A stretch of DNA of 64,000 bases from Pelobates cultripes. Taxonomy: Eukaryota > Chordata > Amphibia > Anura > Pelobatidae. Made by a program: the position numbers and the translations under genes. Of the stretch, positions 25,075 to 37,329 are shown in pieces. The notes beneath the pieces were generated by a model that did not search any database, had not been told where the DNA came from, and saw nothing but the letters and a program-made list of their open reading frames with translations. The stretch spans positions 134,337,119 through 134,401,118 of the forward strand of contig OW240914.1 of the NCBI GenBank assembly GCA_933207985.1, written 5' to 3'. How positions within the stretch are numbered: the stretch's first letter is position 1; each line of letters opens with the position of its first letter.

Positions 25075-28000
25075 TGTGTGAACCTTCTCAACCTCCTGTT
25101 CACTAATGGCAGATCAAGAAAACTGAAATTCTACCTAAAAATTATGAATATAACTTTGAGAAATACATTTTTACTGATGTACATGTTTTTTTTTTTTTTT
25201 TTACTGTTTCTTATATTTTGTCCCGTCTTCGCTAAATCCCCAGATTTAGATGTTCTTTCCACTGTTCTGTGGAGTGAACTTTCTGTGCAATGTTCCTGGT
25301 AGCGTTAGATGCAATTTCATTTTTTGGATCTGCAATTAAATTGTTGGGGGAATAGCGACTGAGTGGGGAGGAATGGTCAGGGTGATTAAAATGACCATTG
25401 CTGAGGACATCAAATTGAAACCCTTCCCCCTGCAGTAATACAGTGAACTGCTGAGACAATCAAGAGGTTATTATAGCAAAAGAGAAGGAGGGTAGTGAGG
25501 GATGGAAAAAAATCAGAGGAGTGCAAGGGACAGGAGGAAGGCAAGAAATAGTCTAAAGAAAAGAGACATTAATGAAGCAGTGGACAGAAAAAGGGTGAAG
25601 GTCGATGTGGTAAAAAAAAAAAAAGATAAACGGGAACAGGAACACAGTAAGAGAGCTAATATTTGGAAGCAGATACATCCTGTTTTCTTTCTAAATAGAG
25701 GGTTTTGTATGGAAAGAGCACACTGCAGGGTAGGGCTCTTTAAGTCGGTCACATCTCCCAAAAATTGCAAAGAGACTGTAGAAAGACATTAAGATTGCTG
25801 AAATGACAACAACCTTTCACCATGAAAATTTGAAAATGAGAGTGACGAAACAAAAAGCAGTCTGTGTTTTATTCTAAGAGTGATAATACCCAGAATGACA
25901 ACGAGTTGGCATGGGAATAGAGACCGGACGTCTGTGCTCAACCATTTGAGTTCCAGAAGGGATACACAATGATCTGTCACCCTCTCCTTCTCAGAGGGCT
26001 AATAGTCAGTGTTTCAAACAACACACAGCAAGGAGATTGAGATTTATTTATAAACAATCACATTTTTTGTTTTGTTTTTTACATTTTACTTTGAGTATAA
26101 AACTATAAAACATTAATTTTAGCAATCCTTAAATACAAACCGTGCCAGTTCATAAAACCCAAAAGCAAAGAAATTAAAACTTTAGAAAAATTGTCTTGGT
26201 CAGTAGGGAAGAGCTGTATATGTACATATATATACATCCACACACACACTCAGTCTCCGCTAGTAAGTGTCAGCACAGAGCGTTGTATAAGGTCAGTGGT
26301 GCCATGTGGTGAGGCCTAGCATTGGTACATATGGTTAGTTCATAGATGGTCAGTTCATAAAAGGAAAAGCAATATAAGATCTTAGGGGCATGATGAGCAT
26401 ACTCAACATCCAGAAGCCAAACAAACTATAAAGTAAATATTTATATTCCTATAGTGTTAGCCATTAAGGGCAGACCCTGGCCAGAGCATGGCACCTATAT
26501 TACAAATTCTCAGTATTTTGAATCTTGGGGAATTCGTCAAAAGTAAATAGGGACCAACTCTGGATATTCCCAAAAAAATAAATTATGGCCAACTCTGAGA
26601 GAAAACTTGTTGTAGTCTCATTTAAATGTTAGACTCCAGCCAGGTCAATGCTTTCCTACATTTGGTGAAATAAATATAAGTAGATACTGAGAGACACACA
26701 GGCGGTCTGCTTGTTCATTCTGGTATATTCGGTTATTTATAATATTACACAATGAATGTATTTTATTGAGAGACCTGAAAAGCAGATAAATGTCAATGTA
26801 TTCATTCTGGTATAACCACTTTCGTAACCTGCCTTGGGCCCAAAATTGAAAACAGAACCCACAGGATTAAGTTTATTAAAAGACAAGATTGAATAAATTT
26901 GAAGTCTTTTAAATGTGCTGCTTTCTGGCCATATGTTTGTCAGTTGACAGATCTACCATATATTCCTGGATAACATTTCACTTGCATACACTGTAAGTAC
27001 ATGAAAAGTTCTGCCCTACTGAGTGTGCCACTCATAAGCTGCCAAGACTGACATCGATGAATTGATCAAAGTGGTTCCCAAAGCGTCCCCCAGTGATTTT
27101 GTTCACATATAAAGGCTACATACTGTTGGTAAGCACTCTTCATGTGCAACCCAATAACATGAAGAATGAATATGTTTCCAGGAAGATGAGGCAATTTTAA
27201 CTGGTAATCTTATTTTTATCTCTCGCAGCTCTATGCATCTGACACTATTAAATCATTTTCTCATTTTAACATGTCACTGTTATTTTTTTTACTCATTAAT
27301 ATTTTCATCACTGGTGAATTAACAACTAACTCTTCCTTCCATAATTATTAAGCATAGGGTTGGATCTGTTAGGTGAGATAAATTAAACAAAGCTTTTCAA
27401 ATCAGTCCTGCATATTTTAACTAAATATTGCAGGTGAATTGGGACTGACTACGTGCGTATGAAACTGAGTTGATTAAAGTCATTTATAAAACTTAGTGGG
27501 TGTTATAAAATATGTAAAGTATCACGGCATGAAATCCTTCCCTATTCCATAAAATAGCTAAATATTTGTTTTGTGACACGTTTAATATTTTTTTATAATA
27601 TTAAACAACTTAAGTAACCTTAGTGGCAGAAAAATATTCTAATGATTTAGGATTTCCATGGAAATACTAATGCAACACATCATTAGCACAAAAAAACATG
27701 GCTTAAAAATGTTAATAGCAAATGCACTGCTGAGAAACACAAGGAACAATAATTGAAAACAGGACAAAAAAGATTTGTACATCTAGTGATGCTTCTCCCA
27801 GGTACCCAGCATCTTTAACCCATCACTTACTTCAAAATAGGCCACAAGCTCAAAGTAGCTTCCCTGGCTAAATACTTTAATATTATTATTATTTTGGAAA
27901 GAGCACTTATGTGGCAAACATCTAATATTGTCGAAATCACCGTGGAAAGCAATACAATGGTAAAATGCAAATATCAATGTAGTGCCAAATAGATACTATA

Positions 28001-28218
28001 ATGTGTATATTTATATAGAGAGAGAGATATTTTTATTTATTTATTTAATGATTGGCCCATTTTTGACCCCTCTTGGTTTGTTGGCTTCATTTCCCCAAAA
28101 GCTTTGCCATTAAAGAAGTTTGGACGAGCTGAATCACCACATGTGCGAGATTCGGCTGCTCTGAAAAAAATATATATTTTTGGACTAAATTGTTCAGCAG
28201 AAACAATTTCTTTCACTG
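25075..28218. other. Intergenic stretch, nothing recognised
   Basis: A T run lies at about 25186-25202 and an A run near 25612-25624. The plus frame 25502-25792 is Lys/Arg-rich from A-rich sequence, has no domain I recognise, and is read as chance. About 28080-28218 runs up to the assembly gap and may be part of a repeat. Confidence 0.45.
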
Positions 28219-28318
28219 NNNNNNNNNNNNNNNNNNNNNNNNNNNNNNNNNNNNNNNNNNNNNNNNNNNNNNNNNNNNNNNNNNNNNNNNNNNNNNNNNN
28301 NNNNNNNNNNNNNNNNNN
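28219..28318. other. Assembly gap (100 N)
   Basis: Exactly 100 consecutive N, a conventional placeholder, so the true gap size is unknown. Open frames crossing it are meaningless. The GC-rich palindrome immediately to the right is a likely cause. Confidence 0.98.
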
Positions 28319-28751
28319 TCTCTCCCCCCACTTACTAAAAGTCTGAGGGTCCGGCCGTTTGATGCTGCAGCCGCCGGACCGGGTAGCAGCCTCGCCGGTC
28401 CGGCGGCATTCCACTCACTAACACAGAAGAAGGAGGAGGAGGAGCATGTGTCTGTCAGGCTCCCTGCGGTTCCCACAATTCCCAGCACAGGATGTGGGAA
28501 CCGCAAAGGAGCATGACAGACACATGCTCCTCCTCCAGTGTTAGTGAGAGGAATGCCACCCGGTCCGGCGGCTCCAGCATCAAACGGCCGGCCCCTCACA
28601 GTGTGCCACCGGGCCGGCCACCCGGTGGCACCTCAAGTCCCCAATCCAGCCCTGCCGCCGGGCCCCCTGAAGGCGGCCCTGGCGGCGGGCCCCCCTCCCG
28701 GCCGGGCCCTCGGACCGTGTCCGAAGTGCCCGACCGGTCAGTCCGCCCCTG
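28319..28751. mobile_element. GC-rich hAT-like element end with a large imperfect palindrome
   Basis: It ends in ccggtcagtccgcccctg, a hAT-type terminus in appearance. Immediately beyond, at 28752, a LINE fragment resumes. 28350-28595 folds on a centre near 28485: ccggccgtttgatgctg pairs with cagcatcaaacggccgg, and gcatgtgtctgtcaggctcc and ggttcccaca pair with their complements in the right arm. The left end is in or beyond the gap, so no TSD pair can be shown; the right 8 bp are gccttatg. Confidence 0.5.
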
Positions 28752-28808
28752 GCCTTATGCCTATCCCACACATGCTTAAACTCCTTTACTGTGTTAGCCT
28801 CTACCACT
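28752..28808 (-). pseudogene. LINE RT 3' fragment (CR1/L2-type)
   Basis: The minus strand reads VEANTVKEFKHVWDRHKA, the same segment as VEVNTVKEFKHAWDRHKA in the LINE at 21310-22180. It stops abruptly where the GC-rich element begins, as if that element had been inserted into it. Confidence 0.65.
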
Positions 28809-30610
28809 TCAAAATGTTCTTGTTAAATTGCTCACATTCATTGAAAAAGAGAGATTTGGTGCCAATATACTAATAGAAGGATAACCTATACATTGACCTT
28901 TAATGTTAGGACTTCTCACTCACACAGCTACAGGTGATTCACAGTTAATTTGTGTATTTAAGTATCACCTTCTTCTCTGCTGTTTTGCATTGGCAATGTG
29001 CTCATTCAAGATTCATATTGTTTTGAGAATTAATGAGAAACTCTGGGAATTTGGGCTTGGCACATACCAACAGTATGAAATTTTGAATAAAAATAGTTTA
29101 ACAAGTAGAAATTTGTTTCTATAACAGCTTGGGAATACTGGTACATTTTCATCGAGCAGGGCCCTCAAGCCAACTGTTCCTGTGCGTTCATCTTGTCTGG
29201 TAATAATATATACATATTTTTATATAGCCTTTAAAACAGAAACTATATCAAACTGTATTGACCCTTTAAATCATAGTGTATTGTCCCTTTAAAACCCTTC
29301 AAGTGTTATTCTGGTATTGAGACAACTGCAGTGCCAACCATACGTCACCTGTCTCATTCATTGTCATCTTAACTGTACAAGGTCCATTAGGGCCTGAAAC
29401 TTAGTTTTATTACTGTGTTGAATAAATAATAAAAACAACATATTTATATGTATCCATTGCAAAATATTTATTCTATTTCATTTATATTATAATCCTCTAC
29501 ATGTTAAAATACATCCAATGGCAATATCTGAATTCGTAGCACTATGCCTCCTAGCCATTCGAGATTCAACGAGCCATCCCTTATTTGCAATGTTAGGGCC
29601 TCTTTGTGTAATAGGTTTAAGCATACACTGCATGTTTATGGGCAAAACTATGTATGCAGAAAGGTAGCTGGCAAAATATGAGTTGGCACTTGTGACGGTA
29701 CCCACCAAGCTGGCTTTCCCTCTTTAAGCCACTCCTGCCACTCTCCAGGTTGTCTGCCTGCAATGTTGAGAGGTATAAAGTATAGATTTTCCCCCAAAAA
29801 ATTATTTGCTCAAATGAAATAAAAATTATAAAAAAATAACAATGTGAAAAGGGATAAAGGCAAAATAATAGCTTTTTAATTATTATTCTTATTCAATTTT
29901 CAAAGAAATATGCATGTGGTATGTTAATCTTTTTTTGTGTGCAATGTTTCCTGTACTCTTGCATAAAGTTAGTATACCAAGGAGTCAGTTTTCTAACTAC
30001 AATCTCAGTCTGAATAGGGTTTTACAGAGTGGATCTGTCTCATTCTTATACTTTATCAAGCCTCCCAGCAAGTGCTTCTCTTACTGGTATTTGAAGTTGA
30101 AATGCCTAAAGTCATGACAAATTGAAGTCTCTAGGAGGACTTGTATTAGATGACCCATGTTGTTATCACAAATGGCAAGAAGCTGCATTCAATTTCAGTA
30201 ATGGACTATTAAAGGGTTAGTACTTTAGAGGGTGTCTAGGTTAATTCATTTGTAAAGTTCCCAGCTATGCCCATCCATGATCCCTCTGGTGTGCGAAGAT
30301 ACAATTTAAGTATCTGTGCCCTTGAGAAGAGTTATGTGGCTGCACTACAATGTACTATCATGTATGAAAACGCTGTGCTGAGTGCTCTTTAGTGGTCTGG
30401 GTGCTCTGTAGTGGTCCCTATGCGCTATAGTGATCATGTTGGGATGATATTGTTTCACTGAAACTAAACACCTCAACCCTCACACAGGAAAGAAAGGTCT
30501 GGCATTCAAATATTGAACCTGAAGCCTCTGGGTTAAACTTGGAATACCCTACGTTGGTACATCGTCCGCATTCTTTGCTGACAAATGCCAGAGAGTCAAA
30601 AGCTAGACAA
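28809..30610. other. Intergenic stretch with a small MITE scrap
   Basis: No coding signal. tgcaatgttgagaggtata at 29760-29778 resembles the catacctccc MITE end. Confidence 0.45.
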
Positions 30611-30625
30611 GATCCCTGTAAGTGT

Positions 30626-31196
30626 TTTTTTTTTTATAAATTCTTTATTTATATATAACATATGTGAGGTTACAGAACAAAAAGAGGGCTTAGAGGGGGT
30701 ACCATCATACACAACAAAAACCACAGAGATTTGCAATTAGTACATTTGTATATCAATGAGCATAAAGTTTATGGGATCTCGTGGGATGTGCATTCTCGTA
30801 CCTTCACGTGTATGAGAGATGTTCCTCCTGTTCTGAGCGTGTGTGGCTATGTGTGCATTTGTCTTGTTTGTCTGGGGAGGGAATAGGAGGGGTGGGGGGG
30901 GAGCGGTGACGATGGTGGGGCGTGCGCAGGCAGGAGGGGTACGGGGCTAGTGGGGTGGGAAGTGGTCGGTTGGCGTGTGTTTATGCCCACGTTCGTGGTC
31001 TCCGTGGGTCATCTTGCTGCTCCACGGGCAGTTCTTTCCCTGCTTTGCGTCCCGTGTGGAGAGACAGGACCAGGAATGGGGCTCTCGAGAGATGCCTTGT
31101 GTTGTTGGCGTTTGACTAGTCATTGCATTGTGAGTGCTATTGGCTGTGGTGGGGGTGTGTTGCCCTATGGGCTCTCTGGAGCACCCGAGCGTGGTT
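30626..31196 (-). mobile_element. 5'-truncated L1-type LINE 3' end
   Basis: A 15-bp TSD, gatccctgtaagtgt, lies at 30611-30625 and 31197-31211. On the minus strand the insert ends in aataaagaatttat and a run of A (plus 30626-30634), the poly(A) tail of target-primed reverse transcription. The body is 3' UTR-like with no recognisable ORF2. Open frames at 30922-31318 run through the insert and TSD and are not genes. Confidence 0.8.
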
Positions 31197-31284
31197 GATC
31201 CCTGTAAGTGTTGAATTACTTCCTGCACAAAACCACCAGGAGTTAATGGGATTGCTGGATGAACAAAACATCTTGTTTCCTTAA

Positions 31285-31900
31285 AGGGGCAGGCATCACT
31301 TTGAGACATTTGACTCATTTAAAAGCTTTAGTTTTCAAAGAGAACATTGCCTCACTGCAGGCTGAAAAAAGCAAGTAAAATATGATATTTTTTCCATGTT
31401 TACCTGCTTCTTCTTTCTTATGCTTTCCACGCCCACTACAGGGAGGACAATGATCTAACCAATCAGTGTCCTATCCCTAGGAATGCTGGTAAAGTGCACT
31501 GGGAATGCCTGACAGTTACATATGTGCAGTTAGAAGATCTCTTCACCTTGCAACATCCTGACAGGGAGAGAAGAGAGGGAGTCTAATCAGTAAGGTCCAT
31601 CCAGAGCAGGCTCCAGTGTCAGTGTTCAATTTCCTGCTGCTGCACAATGATGTCCAGTTCCTGTCAGTAGTGGAGTAGTCAGAAACTGAGTTGAGTGGGT
31701 AAGGGGTGGAAAGGGGTAAATGCTGAAGAAACTCCACTAGCTGAGAGACGTGTTTAACAATGCAATATGATCACTTTTGTAGTAACATTTATTGCATATT
31801 TTTCAAAGTTTTGCATGCTTTATTCTGGTTTATATATTTGTTTAATAGTGTTTGCTTTCTGGTTTAAAGAAAAAATAATTATCAACTGATGCATGTTCCT
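31285..31900. mobile_element. T2-like MITE (TTAA target)
   Basis: TTAA lies at 31281-31284 and 31901-31904. The ends are aggggcaggcatc and inverted gatgcatgttcct (10 of 13 match). The interior has no coding signal. The TTAA plus AGGRR-type start matches the T2 pattern. Confidence 0.6.
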
Positions 31901-31904
31901 TTAA

Positions 31905-34080
31905 GATTTTGAGTTCAGTTGCGGCCACGACCCCTATATAAACACATATTTTGTAGCGAGTTAAACAATTACCCCAAATTTGGATCTAATTCCTGTCTTC
32001 CCTGGAGCCTGCCTTCCTGGAAAATCAGACAAATTGCTCAATCTGTATAGGTCTCAAAGGGTACTATTGCATACATTTGACTAGTTATGTTTTTGAAGAA
32101 AACAAATAATTTCCTTATAAACCTACTTATCACAAGAGCAAAATAAAAAATAAGTGTATTCTTTAATGAATGTTTAGAGGGTGATGTTCTCTGGGTGCAA
32201 ACTTTACCACAATGTGATGTGCACATCTATATCACTGTACATGTTAGGTTGCTCTGAGCAGTGCACATTCACAGTGATGATGTTGAGGTTGCATGTGGAG
32301 CTAGTATCACCTCATTGTGAGTCACTTCATTGGCACATAAAAAGACACTATACTGAACATCAGATGAGAGAGAGATTAACAAGTTTTCATCATTGCCAGA
32401 AAACTGCACAGACCTGGCAGTCCCTCTGCAAAGCATTACAAATCTAATCTCTCTCAGCCAATCTTTTATAGTTAAAGTTAAATGTGATAAGAATTGTTAT
32501 AAACAGCAGTTACAATGCCGGAAGTACTTCCAATTGCAATCGACTGTAAAATATATGCAGATCACCAATATTTTCACAATCCCCCAGTCTCCAGCATGAC
32601 GCAGAACTCTGCATGTTACGCAATTCATTGGACGGACGTCAGGCCCTCAGGACACAGTATGGTTGGGCCCTAGACCCCTGAATCTCAATTATTCATAAGT
32701 ACAAGAAAAAACACTTGAAATATTCACAGCTGTGTAAAATATTCACAATGTAGGAGTCTGTTTTGCTCCCAGTCAATAAGGCAGATTCTCACCCACATTT
32801 TCTGAACATAGGCTCTGTCCTGTGTAATAGTACCCAGTATCTCCACAGAAAGAAGTTAACCACACTCCATCATTTAATGGTGCAGAACATCTCAATAATT
32901 ATCATCCAGTCTGTACTAAGTATCTTAAAATGCATATTGCATATATGTCACACGGGTGGTATACTGATAATTAAGTCATCATGCTAATTGATGTTACAGA
33001 CTATGTATGGAGTGTAAATATAGAGATGCACTATATTGCGGTGGTGAGGAAATGTGTTAAACGATACACTCCACTCCACTCCATAACAGAGCAGTTTAAA
33101 GAAACCAGAAAATTCTGTATAAGCCAACACGAACATGCTGCACTGTATATGCTACGGAGTATGAATTAAATCTGACTTTAAACACATTGTCATGGAAAAT
33201 AATATTGAAGTGTTCACATATAGCCTAACACAGGACTAAATTGGCTCCTCTAACCAATACCTCACAACAATCTGAGATTCACTGGCACAGTCCTCATTTG
33301 GGGCTCACTTATGAGATACCAGATAAATGTTTCAATAAGCACCACATGGGCATATCACTAGACATGCTCATAGCAAACATCACTGCTAGATCACTCTGTG
33401 CGTGGATGAGCTGACATTTTTATTAGTTTTATTGATCAGAACTACCCATTTCCTGGCCAGCCCTGCCCACCACTTGGTCATCACAACACACCCTCTTCCA
33501 AAGTTGTCACCCAGCAAAATTTTTCCAGGACAGTCCCATGTTTTTTGGCTCCTGTTTTGGTGGGAAAAGGTCCGGGCCATGCACCACAAGCTGTACTTGG
33601 GCCCCTGCCAGCTTGCTGTTCCCATGCATGGCTTCTTTGCTGGGAGGAAGTGATACTGTGACTACAGTATTCATACACCAACACTACACAAAAATTACAC
33701 ACTTGCAATCACACACACATACTTCATAAAATATGATGTCTACATTCACACACAGACACTAAACACAAAGAAACCCACTTGCAAATGCCAACACTACAGC
33801 CCTGCATTCAAACACCTCCACTACACACAAATACACTTCTGCATTTACACAAATCATAGCACTCTTATATTCAAAGACACAGACACTACACATGTATACA
33901 ACCAGGCAAGGTTGGGCAAATGGTAGATCCCCTGCTGGCAAGGCATTGTCAGAGTTGTACAGCCATTGAGGATGTACCTTTTCTCTACTCCTGCTCAATA
34001 GAGAGACTCAAACATTTCTTGCCTATAGAAATGTTGCAGTTCAGATCCGACATCAACTTCTGTAAACCACACAACCAGAT
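31905..34080. other. Intergenic stretch ending in a diverged dispersed repeat
   Basis: About 33400-34000 is a repeat: gggccatgcaccacaagctg, then a degenerate aacactacacacaaatacac array (33665-33900), then gttgggcaaatggtagatcc. The last two blocks recur at 43455-43700 (gcatttaaaagccaacacta; gatgggcaaatagtaggtcc), so both belong to one family. No ends or TSD defined. 31905-33400 shows nothing. Confidence 0.45.
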
Positions 34081-34182
34081 GAATGTGGCTGAGTGGAGGA
34101 ATGTACTGGGGGAAGAATGTGGCTGAGAGGAGGGATGTACTGGGGGAAGAATGTGGCTGAGTGGAGGGATGTACTGGGGGAA
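34081..34182. repeat. Three tandem copies of a 34-bp unit
   Basis: Units at 34081-34114, 34115-34148 and 34149-34182 each begin gaatgtggctgag and end tactgggggaa. They differ at only two positions by eye. Confidence 0.95.
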
Positions 34183-34554
34183 AATGTGTCAGAAAGACAA
34201 ACAAATATGTTGTGTTGTGTTGTGTCAGACATTTTATCCACAAGTATCCTTACAGACGCCAGAAAAAAATACGTATCTTCAAAAATGAGCATAACAGACA
34301 AAAAAAAAACCTGACAGATTGATAATTATGCCAAATATTACCAAAATGTAAAAGTGTCAGCTGCAATTTCATAAATCTCCCTTAAAGTGCCCCTGTAAAT
34401 GTAAGGCAAATCTTAGATGATTATCTGATAAATATATGTCGGTAATCTTATGCTTGCCCCTTGCTTATCTTTTTCAGTATTTTAATGAGAGAATAACTTT
34501 TTTTAACATATAGGAGATCAGTATTTGTATATATAAGAACAGACAGGATGGACA

Positions 34555-34870
34555 AACACACTTGAGAAAGCCTGCATGTAAGTGGAAATACGCATTGTGG
34601 TGACTTCAGGATCCAGGGAGCAGCAGAGGGTCTCACATTGAGAAGGCAGAGGTTGGTGAGGTCTGCGTGTGATACAAAGTTAACAAAAAAGTAGTAAAAC
34701 GAGTGTGTTGCTACTAGGCTGTACATAGTATCAGAATTTTTTCTACATTTTAATTGCTGCAGTTCGCCACAACTTGGAACATTACTCTCAAACTTAGTTT
34801 TATCATTTTAATTTGGAATAAAGGTGATTACTGTGAACCTAGCCACCTTGTCATCATTTAGGATCTCTGT
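34555..34870 (+). repeat. Dispersed repeat with cttgagaaagcc...ggaaatacgc (possible Penelope-type remnant)
   Basis: The start resembles a decayed ctgangaag / gaaacgc box pair. The far end has tttggaataaaggtgatt, a 3'-tail-like block. No protein signal. See the related sites at 23516-23550 and 49917-49955. Confidence 0.25.
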
Positions 34871-35053
34871 CGACTTTTCATGTGGGATCCTACGTACCTG
34901 AGGGACTGATCCTCCAGAAGTGTGGCTGTCTGTGCGGCATATAGCCATCTAATTTTGTATGTTGCATCTTATGATGGGGTTTATTGTCATTTTGTTTTTA
35001 ATTATTTACAGTATGGCACTACATGTTGCACTTTCATGCTTTAGTTATGAGAA

Positions 35054-36824
35054 ATTGTAAAGGAATTCTATAATGTAAGGAATACACTCAGCATTCCTTA
35101 GACTATAGTTTCCTCTGCCCCCCTCTTCCACACACACACTCTGACCCACCATCAAAAGGGTTAAAAAACCTTTTCTGTACTCATCCGATACCACCGCTGA
35201 TCTTCCTTGGTGCTGGATCAGCGCTTACCTCCTCCTCCGTCATCCAAAGGGGGGAATTGTGTATAAGTTCTGTGACAGACCGTCTGGCACTCCGAACGGG
35301 TGCTTCCACCAATCGCTGGTTCCTAGTAATCCTTGAGTACCATAGGCACCGCACCAACAACCACCATAGTCCCCACTTCCACAGTTACAACTTGGTTGGG
35401 GTCTCGCTGTCCTCCACCCACCCTGGACCTAAGACAGGATCCAGCTTCCAGTGAGTAGACCTCTCCTTAGCCAGAGAGTAGAGCAGGGTGCTCTTACAAG
35501 AGCAAGTGATTATAACCCAGGGGAGTATAGTGATATAGCAATCCCTAGAGCAGATACAGCTGTTCCCCCACGTATGAGATGAGACTCTATGTTGAGGGTA
35601 AGCAAGAACTCATTTATTGGCAGCCGCAACTGGCCTTATATGCAGGTCCCCATGCAAGGGGCACTCCCCACTGGACCTGAGAGTAGACTACAGTAAAAAC
35701 ATACACACGATTACATTGGCTCTCAGGTCCACGCCACTCCCACATAAAACAAGATAATCCATCCTCTGTGTCTGGGAGATAATTGAGGTAGGAACTGTAC
35801 TAAACTCATTTATCTCCAGGCACAGAAAATACATATTTTACAACCTCCTGAAAGTACCCCAAAACCACATGGAAACCCCACAAAAGTCACATCCCCTGAT
35901 AGACCCAATCTGGGGGACTAACATATCCAGAAATCACCCAGATCGGTTTAGGGGTTCAGGATTTCCATGGAAGTCATAGTTTGACCGACTGCACACGAGG
36001 CTCCTGCCCAAAAGAGTTCCATGAAAGGCTGTGCGGTCGGTCTCTTTCGGGAGTACAAGAAACACTAAAACTAACGAATGGGCTGTTCATGCGTATACTA
36101 ACCCAGTGTATCTTGTTCGGGAGTATGCTCCCTCCGACCGCCATTCAGTTCATATGAATCCAACCGAACATAACTGGAGGTGGAAGTCCCAGCGGTGTTC
36201 GCGGCGTTGAGTGTCCGTTTATAGTTCCATGCACTCGACGACAAAACACGCAGTATGTGTTTGCGGCTAAAGATGGCCACCGCCACGTGTTTGGCTATAC
36301 GAATGGCGGCCACCCAGCTAACCACTTAGAATGTTGCGGTTAACAAGGTGATGAAGGTTAATAAGTAGCACACAAATGTTCTGGTTGGTCGGTCCGTTCG
36401 GCAGTTCATTTGGTATACAGATAGCATTAGTTTGATCTGTTCGGTAAGCCCCATACACTGAACCATACAAGTCGAACGAACAGTGCCTTTAACCAAGGTT
36501 TATTACAGATCCATAGTCCTAGGGCAGAAGGCTGGCAAGCAGGCTCCTCCAAAAGCCCGTGGCGAGGTTCTGTTCGCCACAAGCGGTTTGTGCGTGTTGC
36601 TGGATGTCCTCATTTAACTGATGCTGAATGTCTGTTAGGCAACCAAGAGCTGCCTAGCAAGCAGGAAGTGCTGTTTGTGGCTGTGTGATTTAAAGACACT
36701 AGAGGCAGTCTTAGTCCTGCAATGTAAACATGTAGGATTTACATTTCAGGACAAAGGGGGGCTGGGACAGTGCATCCAGACCACTTCAGTGAGCTGAAGT
36801 GGTCTAAGTGCCTATAGTATCCTT
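35054..36824. mobile_element. T2-like MITE split by a probable solo LTR
   Basis: The left part (35054-35270) starts aggaattctataatgtaagg. The right part (36582-36824) ends ctatagtatcctt followed by TTAA (36825-36828), and contains ccagaccacttcag and its complement ctgaagtggtct, as in the MITEs at 61237 and 61865. The left TTAA has decayed to tgtaa. The middle is LTR-like sequence. Confidence 0.5.
35271..36581 (-). mobile_element. Probable solo LTR
   Basis: Read on the minus strand it starts tgtggcgaac and ends tctgtcaca, the TG...CA form of LTRs. Minus-strand gcatataaggcc (35633-35644) is followed by AATAAA (35616-35621), fitting a TATA box and poly(A) signal about 20 bp apart. No gag/pol sequence lies next to it, hence solo. 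I found no matching 4-6 bp TSD, so the edges and the class (gypsy-like or endogenous retrovirus) are uncertain. Confidence 0.4.
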
Positions 36825-36828
36825 TTAA

Positions 36829-37317
36829 AGTGGCTGTATAGTGAGAAAAACACTGCGCACCCTATTTTGTTTACTGTTAAAAAAACAAAACACTTCTTTT
36901 GCTTTTGTTCCATATGTGATGAGTGTCATATTTCTTTTTTCATTTGACAAAAAGTGCCGGTTTCTTTAGAAATCGCCACTTTTATTAATTATTTATTAAT
37001 TATTTACACCCAAAGCAGTCAGTCAATCATCCATCTATTCTCCATTAGGTAAGCATTAGAGGTTGGCAAGGGCACAAAGCACCTGGGTCTGTAGTCTGCC
37101 TGAACAGGTCTGCAGATCCAAATGATCTCTCTGACCAGCCCTGCACCTCCTCACTGCAGCTCGTCCGAAGCAAAAGGGCCTTTACAATGATCTGCACCTG
37201 CCAGAGGTGTAGACTACCAGAGAGCAGCATTACTGGAACATCTGTGCGCAGAAATAAATATTGTAATGTGAGGGGAGGCTGGACATAAAATTAAATACAA
37301 CACAATCCGCCATATCA
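36829..37317. other. Intergenic stretch, nothing recognised
   Basis: Short AT-rich and unique sequence between the T2-like MITE and the minisatellite. The minus frame 37045-37230 shows no domain. Confidence 0.4.
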
Positions 37318-37329
37318 ATGTATCAAAGA

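Noticed and set aside
25502..25792. Lys/Arg-rich 96-codon frame resembling a nuclear protein
   Set aside because: The composition follows from A/G-rich sequence; no domain, no splice context, no related copy.
28037..28599. Open frames that cross the N run
   Set aside because: They contain undetermined residues and are bridged by an assembly gap.
30947..31318. 123-codon minus-strand frame
   Set aside because: It runs across the LINE insertion boundary and TSD, so it cannot predate the insertion as a gene.
33386..33729. Cluster of four overlapping short open frames on both strands
   Set aside because: The region is a dispersed repeat; no frame carries a recognisable motif.
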